From positions 3,684,199 through 3,748,198 of the forward strand of contig CM001633.1 in NCBI GenBank assembly GCA_000309945.1: a DNA stretch of 64,000 nucleotides. Reading direction: 5' to 3'. This document shows, one piece after another, positions 33,009 through 41,517 of the stretch. This DNA is from Leptolyngbyaceae cyanobacterium JSC-12. GTDB taxonomy: Bacteria > Cyanobacteriota > Cyanobacteriia > Leptolyngbyales > Leptolyngbyaceae. The notes below the pieces were generated by a model, which was not told the DNA's origin, searched no databases, and worked only from the letters and a program-made list of their open reading frames with translations. Position 1 is the stretch's first letter, and every line of letters starts with the position of its first letter. The position numbers were made by a program, and so were the translations under genes.

Positions 33009-34577
33009 CTATACGTTGAATTTCTTGACCTGAGCATCTACATAAGCCGCAGGGTTCGCCGGATCAAACGTGTCGAACTTGAGTTTCTCAATTCTGGCAA
33101 CATCGGTGGGCGGAGTTTGCCCTACTTCTTTTTGTAGTTCCGCTGCCAGTTCTGTCATAAAAATGTCGTTGGCAATCTGGTCATACTTGGCTTCGTCTGC
33201 GGGCATTAAATCCCACCGCACCAATTGAGACGCAATCCACTTGGCGAAACTCTTCCAGGGGTAGGGATCGAAACCGATGCGACCGGGCGCATTTAGCGTC
33301 TCACCCAGTCCGTTCTCAAAGGTGCCCGTGAGCACTGCCTGCACCACGGGTAAGGGCTGGTTCAAATACTTGCGCTCAATCAGGGCTTCAGCCACTTTGG
33401 GACGATTTTCAGCCTTGCTAGCGTAAGCAGCAGCAGCGATGATAGCTTTGTTCACCGCCCTAAAGGTATTGGGGTTGGCATCAATCCATGCCTGGCTGGC
33501 AGCAAAGGCACAACAGGGATGTCCATCCCACAAATCCTTACTCAGCATATGGATGTAGCCAACTTTCTCAAATACTGCCCGCTGATTAAAAGGATCGGGC
33601 ATTAACATCGCATCTAGTTCACCTGCAGTCATTTTGGCAACACTATCTGGAGGTGGAACTGGGCTAATTTGTACATCTTTGTCGGGGTCGAGTCCCCCTG
33701 CTGCCAAGTAATAACGAATCAGTAAGTTATGCATGGAGAAGGGGAAGGGCACACCGATCTTGAAGCCTTTGAAATCTTTGGCTTCCTTGACTGTGTCCTT
33801 ATGCTTTAATGCCACAGTGATTGCCTGCCCGTTAATGTTTTCGATGCTGGCAAGCTTGATTGGGCACGCCGCAGACCCCAACCCCATTGTGATCGAAATT
33901 GGCATGGGGGAAAGCATGTGGTAGGCATCCAGTTCACCCGCGATCGCCGAATCTCGCACTGCTGCCCAATTCGGCATTTTCTTCAGTGTCACCTTTAGCC
34001 CATACTTTTCGTAGAAACCGAGTGGCTCAGACATTACAATCGGCGTAGCACAGGTGATGGGAATAAAACCAATCGTCAAATCTTTTTTCTCTAGATTGGC
34101 ACCTCCTGCTGCCGTTCGAGAAGATTCTGCTTCCGGCTTTTGCTGCGAAGCACAACTTGCCATGCCCACTAGTACTGCCGATGCCACTACTCGCTTCATG
34201 AATTCTCGACGGCTGTAGCTGCCTCGCTTGATCGTATTCTCAAAAAATTCGGCTGCATGGGGCCCAAATGCAGCAGTGAATGCGGACTCGAATCCGCCTG
34301 CTTCCTTGATCAACTCTTCGCAAAACTGGCGGCGAATCGGGCTTCCTCCCGATGCTTGCAGCAAAACCAACTCTTTGCGAAATTCGGCACCCGTCAGACA
34401 ATGTGCCAGGGATAACACGTCTGCCCTATACAGTCCCATTTTGATCAAATCATCAACTAAGTCCACCGGGTTTTGAGGCATTCCTTCGGTGTATTTCCAG
34501 TGGTCAACGGGCAAATGAGACCCACCACAAGGACATTGCAGTGATGATTGGAACAGGTCGTTCGTTAAAGCATTCAT
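33009..34577 (-). CDS. NrtA/CmpA-like substrate-binding lipoprotein with N-terminal extension
   Basis: 522 residues. From about 155 it is a periplasmic binding protein of the nitrate/bicarbonate type (DLTIGFIPITCATPIVMSEPLGFYEKYGL, GIPFPFSMHNLL-like, MTAGELDAMLMPDPFNQRAVFEKVG). It is preceded by a twin-arginine motif SRREFMK (122-128) and lipobox VGMASC with Cys142, so the export signal lies 120 residues inside the protein. The first 120 residues have CPCGGSH and a helical region. No permease or ATPase is adjacent. The ligand could be nitrate, bicarbonate or another small molecule. Confidence 0.85.
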   Translation of the reverse strand: MNALTNDLFQSSLQCPCGGSHLPVDHWKYTEGMPQNPVDLVDDLIKMGLYRADVLSLAHCLTGAEFRKELVLLQASGGSPIRRQFCEELIKEAGGFESAFTAAFGPHAAEFFENTIKRGSYSRREFMKRVVASAVLVGMASCASQQKPEAESSRTAAGGANLEKKDLTIGFIPITCATPIVMSEPLGFYEKYGLKVTLKKMPNWAAVRDSAIAGELDAYHMLSPMPISITMGLGSAACPIKLASIENINGQAITVALKHKDTVKEAKDFKGFKIGVPFPFSMHNLLIRYYLAAGGLDPDKDVQISPVPPPDSVAKMTAGELDAMLMPDPFNQRAVFEKVGYIHMLSKDLWDGHPCCAFAASQAWIDANPNTFRAVNKAIIAAAAYASKAENRPKVAEALIERKYLNQPLPVVQAVLTGTFENGLGETLNAPGRIGFDPYPWKSFAKWIASQLVRWDLMPADEAKYDQIANDIFMTELAAELQKEVGQTPPTDVARIEKLKFDTFDPANPAAYVDAQVKKFNV

Positions 34578-34695
34578 AGGAGAAGCTACCGGTTTATTGA
34601 TTTGCGGTTGATTAGTACAGTATCAGGAGCCTGGAGAAATAGCACCGGAGACATTTTTGAGAAAGTAGGGTTTTTTCGATTTTCAACCTACCTGA

Positions 34696-35232
34696 GAGGC
34701 GATTGTGGTTGACACTATTGAGTTTGCTGAAGTCTTGCACTACGCCTGCAGAGACATGCCATGCACCTGCCGAAACTGCCAAATGAAACAGCAGCCATCA
34801 GAATAGCTAACGGCTTCACCGATTGAGCAGAGTGCCGCGACAGCGATCGCGCCGGATCACACCATTCACTTCGTCTGCCAGCGCAAAATTCTCCTTGCGA
34901 TTGTAGGTGAACGCCTGCTGTAATCAATTCTGATTAATATTCTGGCGAACTCGGTGCGCTATTCCCCTACTGCTACTCCTATTCACTTCAAACTCCGTCG
35001 CCGAGATGGACAGTTGATTTTTCAGGTAAACAATCAGGGCATTGGCATTCCCAGCGAAGATCTGCCCCACCTGTTTGAACCATTTGATCACGGACGCAAC
35101 GTCAGCAACATTCCTGGCACCGGGCTAGGACTTAGGATCGTCAAAAAGTTTGTAGATTTACAGCAGGGCGCGATCGCTGTTCAGAGCAAAGTAGGGCAAG
35201 GCACCACATTTACCGTGCACCTGCCCCACTGA
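34696..35232 (+). pseudogene. Eroded sensor histidine kinase (ATPase domain remnant)
   Basis: One continuous reading frame gives a kinase C-terminal half interrupted by TAG at 34804 and TAA at 34921. The second stop sits exactly where ERLL-Q-SILINILANSVRYSP is expected, so a CAA-to-TAA change is likely. After it come the N box, the G1 region NNQGIGIPSEDLPHLFEPF and the G2 box GTGLGLRIVKKF, then TTFTVHLP and the stop. An open stretch from a GTG at 34954 would encode 92 residues, but it cannot dimerise or be phosphorylated. A CA-domain-only protein is a less likely alternative. Confidence 0.8.
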
Positions 35233-35233
35233 A

Positions 35234-36880
35234 TCAAATCACACAGCTTAGATCGCCAGCTCGTTGAGAAAACCGCAGGTTCTCCTGATAATCCACAGGG
35301 CAATCAATCACCGCAGGAACCTCTTGCTCCAACGCCTCTTTGAGCATCGGCACCAGATCTGAACAACTCTCCACCCGATAGCCTTTCAATCCTAAGCTCT
35401 CAGCCAACTTAACGAAATCAGGATTGCCAAACTTAATGAACGCCGATTCCCCAAACTGATTATGCTGCTTCCACTCGATCAAGCCATAACCGCCATCATT
35501 GAAAATCAGAGTCACAAACGGCGTACCTACTCGTTTCGCCGTTTCCAATTCCTGACAGTTCATCATGAAGCCACCATCACCCGTGACTGCAATCACCTTA
35601 TGTTCGGGATGAACTAATTTCGCTGCGATCGCTCCCGGAATAGCAATGCCCATCGCTGCAAACCCATTGGAAATAATACAGGTGTTAGGACGTTCGCAGT
35701 GATAATGCCGTGCCATCCACATCTTGTGAGCACCTACATCCGAAATCACAATGTCGTCGGGACCCATCACCTGACGCACATCATAGACAATCTTTTGCGG
35801 TTTCACTGGAAACCCATCATCTTTGGAGTAGTACAGGTAATCTTTCAAGATATCTCCCCGCAACTCCAGGGCATAGGGGGCAGACTGTCCAGTGCGATCA
35901 GCTCGCGCCAAAATCTCCTGCAATGAATCCGAAATATCTCCTACAACTTCCACTTCGGGAATGTAGCTACTGTCTACTTCAGCGGGTGTCATGCCAATAT
36001 GAACAATCGGGATGGAACCATTGGGATTCCACTTTTTGGGTGAGTACTCAATCAAGTCATATCCCACACAAATGATCAAATCAGAGCGGTCAAATCCACA
36101 GTTGATGTAATCTCGCTGCTGCAAACCTACTGCCCACAATGCTAAAGGGTGAGTATAACGAATCACACCCTTCCCCATAAAGGTATTGGCAACTGGAATA
36201 TTCAGCCGGGTAGCAAAGTCTGTAAGCATTTTGCTAGCATTTGCTCGAATTGCCCCATTCCCGACCAGGATAAGAGGGTTGCTAGCTTTAGAAATCAACT
36301 CAGCCGCTTTTTCAATACTGGTAAAGGCAGCGTAGGTTTTCTCCTGTCCGTCTTTTGTCAACGGTTTACCAATTGCTGGCATCGCAGCAATATTTTCTGG
36401 TAAATCAATATGAACGGCTCCGGGCTTTTCTGTTTGAGCGATCTTAAACGCCTTACGCACAATTTCGGGGGTATTGCTGGGGCGAACAATTTGGGCATTC
36501 CATTTAGTGACGGGTGCAAACATCGCTACCAGATCAAGATATTGGTGCGATTCAATATGCATCCGATCAGTACCGACCTGTCCAGTAATTGCAACGAGGG
36601 GGGCACGATCAAGATTGGCATCGGCGACTCCTGTCATTAAGTTGGTGGCACCCGGACCGAGAGTGGATAAGCAGACTCCGGCCTTACCAGTCAAACGACC
36701 ATAAACATCCGCCATAAAGGCAGCACCCTGTTCATGGCGAGTTGTAATAAATTGAATACTTGAGTACTTGATTGCTTCCAAAACGTGAAGGTTTTCTTCA
36801 CCTGGCAGCCCAAAAACGTATTCCACTCCTTCATTTTCCAGACATTGAACCAATAATTCAGCAGTATTCATTTCGCCCAT
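35234..36880 (-). CDS. Thiamine-diphosphate enzyme, acetolactate synthase large-subunit type
   Basis: 548 residues with the three TPP-enzyme domains: PYR domain with catalytic Glu50 (TTRHEQGAAFMADVYGRLTG), central domain from about 185, and PP domain with the diphosphate-binding GDGGFMMNCQE near 440. AGGGGGA precedes the ATG at 36880. It most resembles the stand-alone acetolactate synthase homologues of cyanobacteria. No ilvN regulatory subunit is adjacent, and related decarboxylases share this fold, so the reaction is probable rather than certain. Confidence 0.85.
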   Translation of the reverse strand: MGEMNTAELLVQCLENEGVEYVFGLPGEENLHVLEAIKYSSIQFITTRHEQGAAFMADVYGRLTGKAGVCLSTLGPGATNLMTGVADANLDRAPLVAITGQVGTDRMHIESHQYLDLVAMFAPVTKWNAQIVRPSNTPEIVRKAFKIAQTEKPGAVHIDLPENIAAMPAIGKPLTKDGQEKTYAAFTSIEKAAELISKASNPLILVGNGAIRANASKMLTDFATRLNIPVANTFMGKGVIRYTHPLALWAVGLQQRDYINCGFDRSDLIICVGYDLIEYSPKKWNPNGSIPIVHIGMTPAEVDSSYIPEVEVVGDISDSLQEILARADRTGQSAPYALELRGDILKDYLYYSKDDGFPVKPQKIVYDVRQVMGPDDIVISDVGAHKMWMARHYHCERPNTCIISNGFAAMGIAIPGAIAAKLVHPEHKVIAVTGDGGFMMNCQELETAKRVGTPFVTLIFNDGGYGLIEWKQHNQFGESAFIKFGNPDFVKLAESLGLKGYRVESCSDLVPMLKEALEQEVPAVIDCPVDYQENLRFSQRAGDLSCVI

Positions 36881-37657
36881 ACATTCCCCCTGTCGTTGTT
36901 CAGTTCTAAGATTTACCTCTTTCTAATCCGCGATAGCGACTCGAATAGATTTCAAATAGTGCCTCTGAGCTTATCGTTCCAGTACGTCCTATCATTCTAT
37001 TGAACCTGTAACAACTCTTTGAGATATTGACGAATTCAGTTATTTCACTGGAACTAACGTTGCTCAAATCCCTCCTTACAAAACACTTTTTCAGCAGTTC
37101 CCAACTTAGTAGATGCTTAATGCTGATAGCCTGATAAAAGTCCTGAAACCCTTGAAAACCCCTAGCTTGACTTAGCCCAACCGAATCCATCGGACTTAAG
37201 TCCAGCAGCGTTAGGCTTCATACAGTTCAACTCCATTTACAACGCAGGAGCAGTTAGGCAACCAATGCTTAATGTGAACTGAATTACCAACACTAATTTC
37301 ACTTGCATTAGCAAGAAGCATTACCGTCTAATAAGGTAGATACGTAAACACCGAACCTGAATTTGTTAGGATTAATACTCCGACTCTAAAACAACGGATT
37401 CACACTACATACCAGCCTAGCTCAGAAATTCTGGTAAAAGGTGCTACGTCAAGCGTTGATAAGATCAAGGTTAATGAAGGAATGCCTTTGCATCAAAACA
37501 GTGCTTTCAGATTCAGTCAACTGGGTGAATGGAATTCAGCACCTATCCTTAAGGATTAGACTGTGTCTTAACTGTAGATTTGAATTGGGAACCATCTACC
37601 AATGATTAAGAAAAACGATCAAACTCTTACCCCTGTTGAATTGTTGAGTATTCAGTC
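36881..37657. other. 777-bp region without a convincing gene
   Basis: A minus-strand frame of 94 residues (36906-37190) exists but has no ribosome-binding site and no recognisable pattern, so it is not called. No RNA gene was recognised. The start-proximal side serves as leader for the acetolactate-synthase-like gene. Confidence 0.45.
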
Positions 37658-37876
37658 ATGCGTGTTCTCAATCTTGTTAATTCATTTTCCATCCCGGATA
37701 CTATTCGCTATCGCATTACGCCTCACGGTGATGGGGTGATTTTCTGCTTGTGGGAAGTCGCCCCATCGGATGTGCGGGAACAGCCTTTCCTCTTCAAAAT
37801 CAATCAGCGGCTTGCATCCAGAGAAGAAGCTCAGGAACTGTTAAAAAATTATTTAGAAAGTCTTAGAACAGGTTGA
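37658..37876 (+). CDS. Hypothetical protein, 72 aa
   Basis: Not recognised. The 72-residue soluble protein starts MRVLNLVNSFSIPDTIRYRITPHGDGVIFCLWEV. A beta-rich N-terminal half is followed by a helical tail (SREEAQELLKNYLESLRTG). It converges on the DUF72 gene, and the two coding ends overlap by 14 bp. The amino-acid pattern looks like a real small domain, but the ribosome-binding site is weak. Confidence 0.55.
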   Translation: MRVLNLVNSFSIPDTIRYRITPHGDGVIFCLWEVAPSDVREQPFLFKINQRLASREEAQELLKNYLESLRTG

Positions 37877-38720
37877 GTTGGGTAGGAGGCTGATTTAGCA
37901 AATTCCAGGGCAACGGTGGAATTGGCACTTGATGATGTTCCAACAGTTGTTGAATGTAGCGAGCATTCGTTGGCGATCGCGCCTCTAATGGACAATGAAC
38001 AAACCAGTAAATCCGTGTCCCGCGCCGCAGCCATTGATCTAATGTAATCACCCAGTCGGCAAAAAATGGGCTGTTCACATCCCGCTCTGGATGGCTTATG
38101 TAGCGAATCAGGCTAAAGGGAGCCGTTACGCTAAACTCAAGAGGGACTCTGGGCTTTTTGCGTTCAGCATGAATCCGCGGATCATCAGGTACTTGGTAGA
38201 TAGGGCGAGTATCCAACAAAACGCGACCAATCCCCAACCCCATTAACAATTCAGTAAGTCGCTCTGAGTGGGGTGGATGAAACCAATTGAGATGGCGTAC
38301 TTCCACGGCAAATTCCACATTTATAAAGGACAGTTGTTTGAGGAAGGCTGACAAATCAGCAAATTGCTCAGGGCTATAACTGGGTGGGAGTTGCGCAAAG
38401 ATCGGACCGAGGCGATCGCCCAGTCCTTGCATTCGCTCCACAAACTGCCTCGTCTCGTCTAGCTTAGGCTGTAACACTCCACTGTGGGTAATACCTTTCG
38501 GCAACTTTGGACAAAACTGAAACCCAGTCGGCGTTTCGGCTACCCAGCGTGCTACTGTTCGCTCATCTGGTACTGAATAAAATGTGGTGTTGCCTTCAAC
38601 AGTAGTAAACCGCTCGGCATACAGCTTCAAAAAATCTGCTGAACGACTGCCTGCTGGGAACAACTCCCCCACCCAATTTTTGTAACCCCATAACGCACAA
38701 CCCATGAAAAAATTCAGCAT
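37863..38720 (-). CDS. DUF72 domain protein (YecE-like)
   Basis: 285 residues of the DUF72 TIM-barrel-like family: FFMGCALWGYKNWVGELFPAGSR at the start, FLKLYAERFTTVEGNTTFYSVPDERTVARWVAETPTGFQFCPKLPKGITH near 30-75, and a QLPPSYSPEQFADLSAFL segment. Its biochemical function is unknown. It has a long 3' overlap-type arrangement with the convergent small gene at 37658 and is divergent from the CPXCG gene at 38749, from which only 28 bp separate it. Confidence 0.88.
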   Translation of the reverse strand: MLNFFMGCALWGYKNWVGELFPAGSRSADFLKLYAERFTTVEGNTTFYSVPDERTVARWVAETPTGFQFCPKLPKGITHSGVLQPKLDETRQFVERMQGLGDRLGPIFAQLPPSYSPEQFADLSAFLKQLSFINVEFAVEVRHLNWFHPPHSERLTELLMGLGIGRVLLDTRPIYQVPDDPRIHAERKKPRVPLEFSVTAPFSLIRYISHPERDVNSPFFADWVITLDQWLRRGTRIYWFVHCPLEARSPTNARYIQQLLEHHQVPIPPLPWNLLNQPPTQLNLF

Positions 38721-38748
38721 AGTGGAACGCGAGCATCATCTCTTAACC

Positions 38749-38937
38749 ATGCAAAACACGGCTGAGTTTTTCTGTGCCTTTTGTGGCGAACCAAACATCA
38801 CCTTTATTGATCTAAGTGCTGGAGGGCAACAGTCTTATATTGAAGACTGTCAGGTTTGCTGCCGTCCAAATCAGCTTTATGTCCACGTTGATGAAGACAC
38901 CTTAGCGATTGAGATTGACACTGAATACGTGGGCTAA
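38749..38937 (+). CDS. CPXCG-motif cysteine-rich small protein
   Basis: 62 residues from the ATG at 38749. The frame extends upstream to 38704, but that would overlap the divergent DUF72 gene, and the family normally begins at MQNTAEFFCAFCGE. Two CxxC pairs (CAFC and CQVC, followed by a further Cys) suggest a zinc knuckle. Its function is unknown. Confidence 0.82.
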   Translation: MQNTAEFFCAFCGEPNITFIDLSAGGQQSYIEDCQVCCRPNQLYVHVDEDTLAIEIDTEYVG

Positions 38938-38950
38938 AAAATGCTTTCCC

Positions 38951-38989
38951 TAAAAAGCAAATGCCCCGCGTCTTACCAGGCAGGGCATT
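38951..38989 (-). terminator. Rho-independent terminator of the 54-aa gene
   Basis: On the minus strand AATGCCC (38983-38989) pairs with GGGCATT (38960-38966), followed by TGCTTTTT. It lies 51 bp beyond the small minus-strand gene and may also act on the CPXCG gene in the other direction. Confidence 0.75.
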
Positions 38990-39040
38990 CTCTTATGACG
39001 ATTGTTGAGAGTTATGCTTGAACAACGTTGAGCAAATTGC

Positions 39041-39205
39041 TTAGTTTAACCCAATGTAACTTGCTTCCGCTTCCAGTTGACGCAGCAAGTTTTCATCACC
39101 ATTGGCTCTTGCAGCATCCATGCGACGCTGTAGATTTCTTTGCAGATTCATCCGATGAGTTTCGGACACTTTTGTTGTTTTTTCCTGACGTTTTTTGTTC
39201 AGCAT
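39041..39205 (-). CDS. Small basic helical protein, 54 aa
   Basis: Short gene on the minus strand reading MLNKKRQEKTTKVSETHRMN, then a highly charged helical stretch LQRNLQRRMDAARANGDENL and LRQLEAEASYIGLN. A GGAAGGAAA ribosome-binding site sits before the ATG, and a terminator hairpin follows the stop. The amphipathic, basic helix looks like a nucleic-acid- or complex-binding small protein, and similar short proteins are known to me from cyanobacteria without an assigned function. The plus-strand frame over the same bases is a shadow. Confidence 0.8.
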   Translation of the reverse strand: MLNKKRQEKTTKVSETHRMNLQRNLQRRMDAARANGDENLLRQLEAEASYIGLN

Positions 39206-39312
39206 GTACTTTTCCTTCCAGCTAATTATGCATACCTGTACTTAAGTCTAGCACCAGGCATACTGAAACTGTAGTTTTTGTTACTAAAAGTTTATGCTGA
39301 AATGGAATACTT

Positions 39313-40119
39313 ATGAACCACTCTGGCATTCTTACACTGCTTACAGATTTCGGTACTCGTGACTCTTATGTAGGGGTGATGAAAGGAGCGATCGCCCAGA
39401 TTAACCCTTCCCTCACCATCATTGATCTAACTCACGATGTTCCACCTCAAGATATTGTTCATGCCCGGTTTGCTCTAATGACTGCAGTTCCTTACTTTCC
39501 TGCTGGCACTGTTCATGTCGTCGTGGTAGATCCAGGCGTAGGGAGTGATCGCCGGAGCATTGCTGTTGCCTTTGGGCACTCAGGCACTCAGCCCGCTGGC
39601 TTTCTCGTTGGTCCTGATAATGGGTTATTTAGCGGTGTGCTTGCCCAGTATCCAGTTCTCTCAGCAGTTGAACTAACCAATTCTCAGTACTGGCGTGCGG
39701 CTCAAATTAGTTCCACCTTTCATGGTCGAGATATTTTTGCTCCCGTCGGTGCACACCTGGCAAGCGGACTATCATTAGAAGAAATAGGATCTGCGATCGC
39801 ACCCGACACCCTGACCCCATCTCCCGTACCATCTCCAATCCGGCAAAATCACTCAATATCTGGCTGCATTCAAGCTGTCGATCATTTTGGCAACCTGATC
39901 ACGAATGTTCATGAGAAAGATGTTGCGAATTCCACATGGGCTGTTTGGATAACAGACCTTTGGATTCATCCAGTCGTGACTTACAGCAATCGCCCTCCTG
40001 GCAGTCCACTTGCACTGATCGGCAGTCATGGATGGGTTGAAATTGCGATCAACTGCGGCAACGCTCAGCGTATTCTCAATTTAAATGTTGGTGATCCAAT
40101 TCAAATTACTTTGAAGTAA
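39313..40119 (+). CDS. SAM hydroxide adenosyltransferase family protein (DUF62)
   Basis: 268 residues of the S-adenosylmethionine hydrolase/fluorinase superfamily: LLTDFGTRDSYVGVMKGAI at the start, DLTHDVPPQDIVHARFAL near 38, VHVVVVDPGVGSDRRSI near 73, GPDNGLFSG near 104 and a C-terminal beta domain with IDHFGNLITNVH-like sequence (VDHFGNLITNVH). Such enzymes hydrolyse SAM to adenosine and methionine. There is no sign of the fluorinase-specific loop. The nearest gene, 59 bp downstream, encodes a DUF2301 membrane protein. Confidence 0.9.
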   Translation: MNHSGILTLLTDFGTRDSYVGVMKGAIAQINPSLTIIDLTHDVPPQDIVHARFALMTAVPYFPAGTVHVVVVDPGVGSDRRSIAVAFGHSGTQPAGFLVGPDNGLFSGVLAQYPVLSAVELTNSQYWRAAQISSTFHGRDIFAPVGAHLASGLSLEEIGSAIAPDTLTPSPVPSPIRQNHSISGCIQAVDHFGNLITNVHEKDVANSTWAVWITDLWIHPVVTYSNRPPGSPLALIGSHGWVEIAINCGNAQRILNLNVGDPIQITLK

Positions 40120-40162
40120 AAGATTTCAAAAACCACAACTACTCCTATTTCGTATTCCCTCT

Positions 40163-40194
40163 ATGACTCAAGCAACTTATGACTCAAGCAACTG
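40163..40194 (+). repeat. 16-bp tandem duplication of a start codon region
   Basis: Two perfect copies of atgactcaagcaactt-type sequence (units at 40163 and 40179, period 16). The second ATG is the true start of the DUF2301 gene. The first opens a 10-codon frame, MTQATYDSSN, that stops at TGA (40193-40195) inside the main gene. Confidence 0.85.
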
Positions 40195-40823
40195 AACCCA
40201 TCATTTACCAGGGACAATTTGGCGAATTCACGATTGACAATCGCGATCGTCGGGAAGTTATCGTCTATCGCGGTGGATTAATGGTTGCCGCCTTATGTTT
40301 TGCGGCAGCAACGCTCGTTGTGTTGTGGCAGCCAACCAATGCAGATCGGCTAACTATCATTGGTCCGCTTTACTCCGTCTTTTGCTTATCGTTAGGCGTA
40401 AGTCTGCTTACCATTCACATTTACATGCGGGCACTCCATCGTATCCTGCAAGTATTTTGGGGCATTGGCATTGTAGCTTCAGCAGCGATCGCGCACTTCT
40501 ATCCTGAACCCTTTGCCCAGACAATTTATCTGCATCCCCTGACTATTTTTGGAGTTGGCTTTGTCTTTGCAGCACTCACAGGCATTTACTTTAAAGAAGC
40601 GGTTTGCTTCAATCGGCTAGAAACTAAAGGATTAACACCCCTAGTTCCAACTCTCCTCTTGGGGCATCTCACTGGCTTACTTCCCCTATCTATTGAAAAA
40701 TGGATGTTGGTAAGCTGGGCATTGCTTTTTCTCATTTTTGCGTTTCGCAAAGCATTTCAGTCCATTCCTCCCGACATTGGGGATAAAAGTGTGTTTGCCT
40801 ATCTCAAACAGCAAGCAAGCTAA
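40179..40823 (+). CDS. DUF2301 integral membrane protein
   Basis: 214 residues with about six hydrophobic helices (GGLMVAALCFAAATLVVLW, LYSVFCLSLGVSLLTIHIYM, IFGVGFVFAALTGIYF, and others). The fit is to the DUF2301 membrane family of unknown function. A cytoplasmic N-terminus IIYQGQFGEFTIDNRDRRE precedes the first helix. The start codon is duplicated 16 bp upstream out of frame. Confidence 0.82.
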   Translation: MTQATEPIIYQGQFGEFTIDNRDRREVIVYRGGLMVAALCFAAATLVVLWQPTNADRLTIIGPLYSVFCLSLGVSLLTIHIYMRALHRILQVFWGIGIVASAAIAHFYPEPFAQTIYLHPLTIFGVGFVFAALTGIYFKEAVCFNRLETKGLTPLVPTLLLGHLTGLLPLSIEKWMLVSWALLFLIFAFRKAFQSIPPDIGDKSVFAYLKQQAS

Positions 40824-40840
40824 TCGGCAATGGAGTCTTT

Positions 40841-40864
40841 ATAGATTGTCGAATAGATTGTCGA
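40841..40864. repeat. 12-bp tandem duplication after the DUF2301 gene
   Basis: Two perfect adjacent copies of atagattgtcga, 18 bp after the stop of the DUF2301 gene. Confidence 0.8.
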
Positions 40865-41517
40865 AGGGTTTATCAAGGTTTCAGGTCTGCAATTAAAAAG
40901 CCGCTCCCCAGGAAATGCTTCAGGGAGAAGCGGCTTCACTTTTTGGAAAGTTTGGATCTCTGAAAGTTTGAACGTGTTGGAATCCAAGCACTTTACACCA
41001 AAGCTGCAACATCAGAGTCAGATTTGTCTTGTTGGGCGATCGCCTCAGCCATCTCGCGCTCTTGAAGCACCAACCCAACCAAATGCACAAGGGACAAAAC
41101 CACTGCTCCGAACGAAAGGACATAACTATGTAACGTGTACAAATGTTGCACAGTAGCAGTTCCAATTCCGCCACCACCCGTCACAATTTCGCGAATTTGA
41201 GCACCAACAAGCGGTACTGCTTCAATGATTCCCAACTCAACCCGCAACCGCCAAAAACCAATCTGTGACCAATCCAGAATCATCGAAGTCCATGCCAGAG
41301 CGATCGCCACCAGGATAAATAAAATTCCACTAATCCAGGCAGTCAACCAACTCTGTCGGAATCGTTCCCCTAAAAACATTACAACCATTTGAATCAGTGC
41401 CAGCCCAATCACCAAGTTACCAGCTAAATCATGGATACGACGAATCAACCAACCGTAGGGAACACTCGTGGTGACCGTTGCCAGAGAACGATAGGCACCC
41501 CCAGCCGTCGGTTCATA

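Noticed and set aside
36906..37190. 94-residue minus-strand reading frame
   Set aside because: No ribosome-binding site, no recognisable pattern, and random-looking composition. It sits in the leader of the acetolactate-synthase-like gene.
39028..39225. 65-residue plus-strand frame
   Set aside because: Antisense shadow of the better-supported 54-residue gene at 39041-39205.
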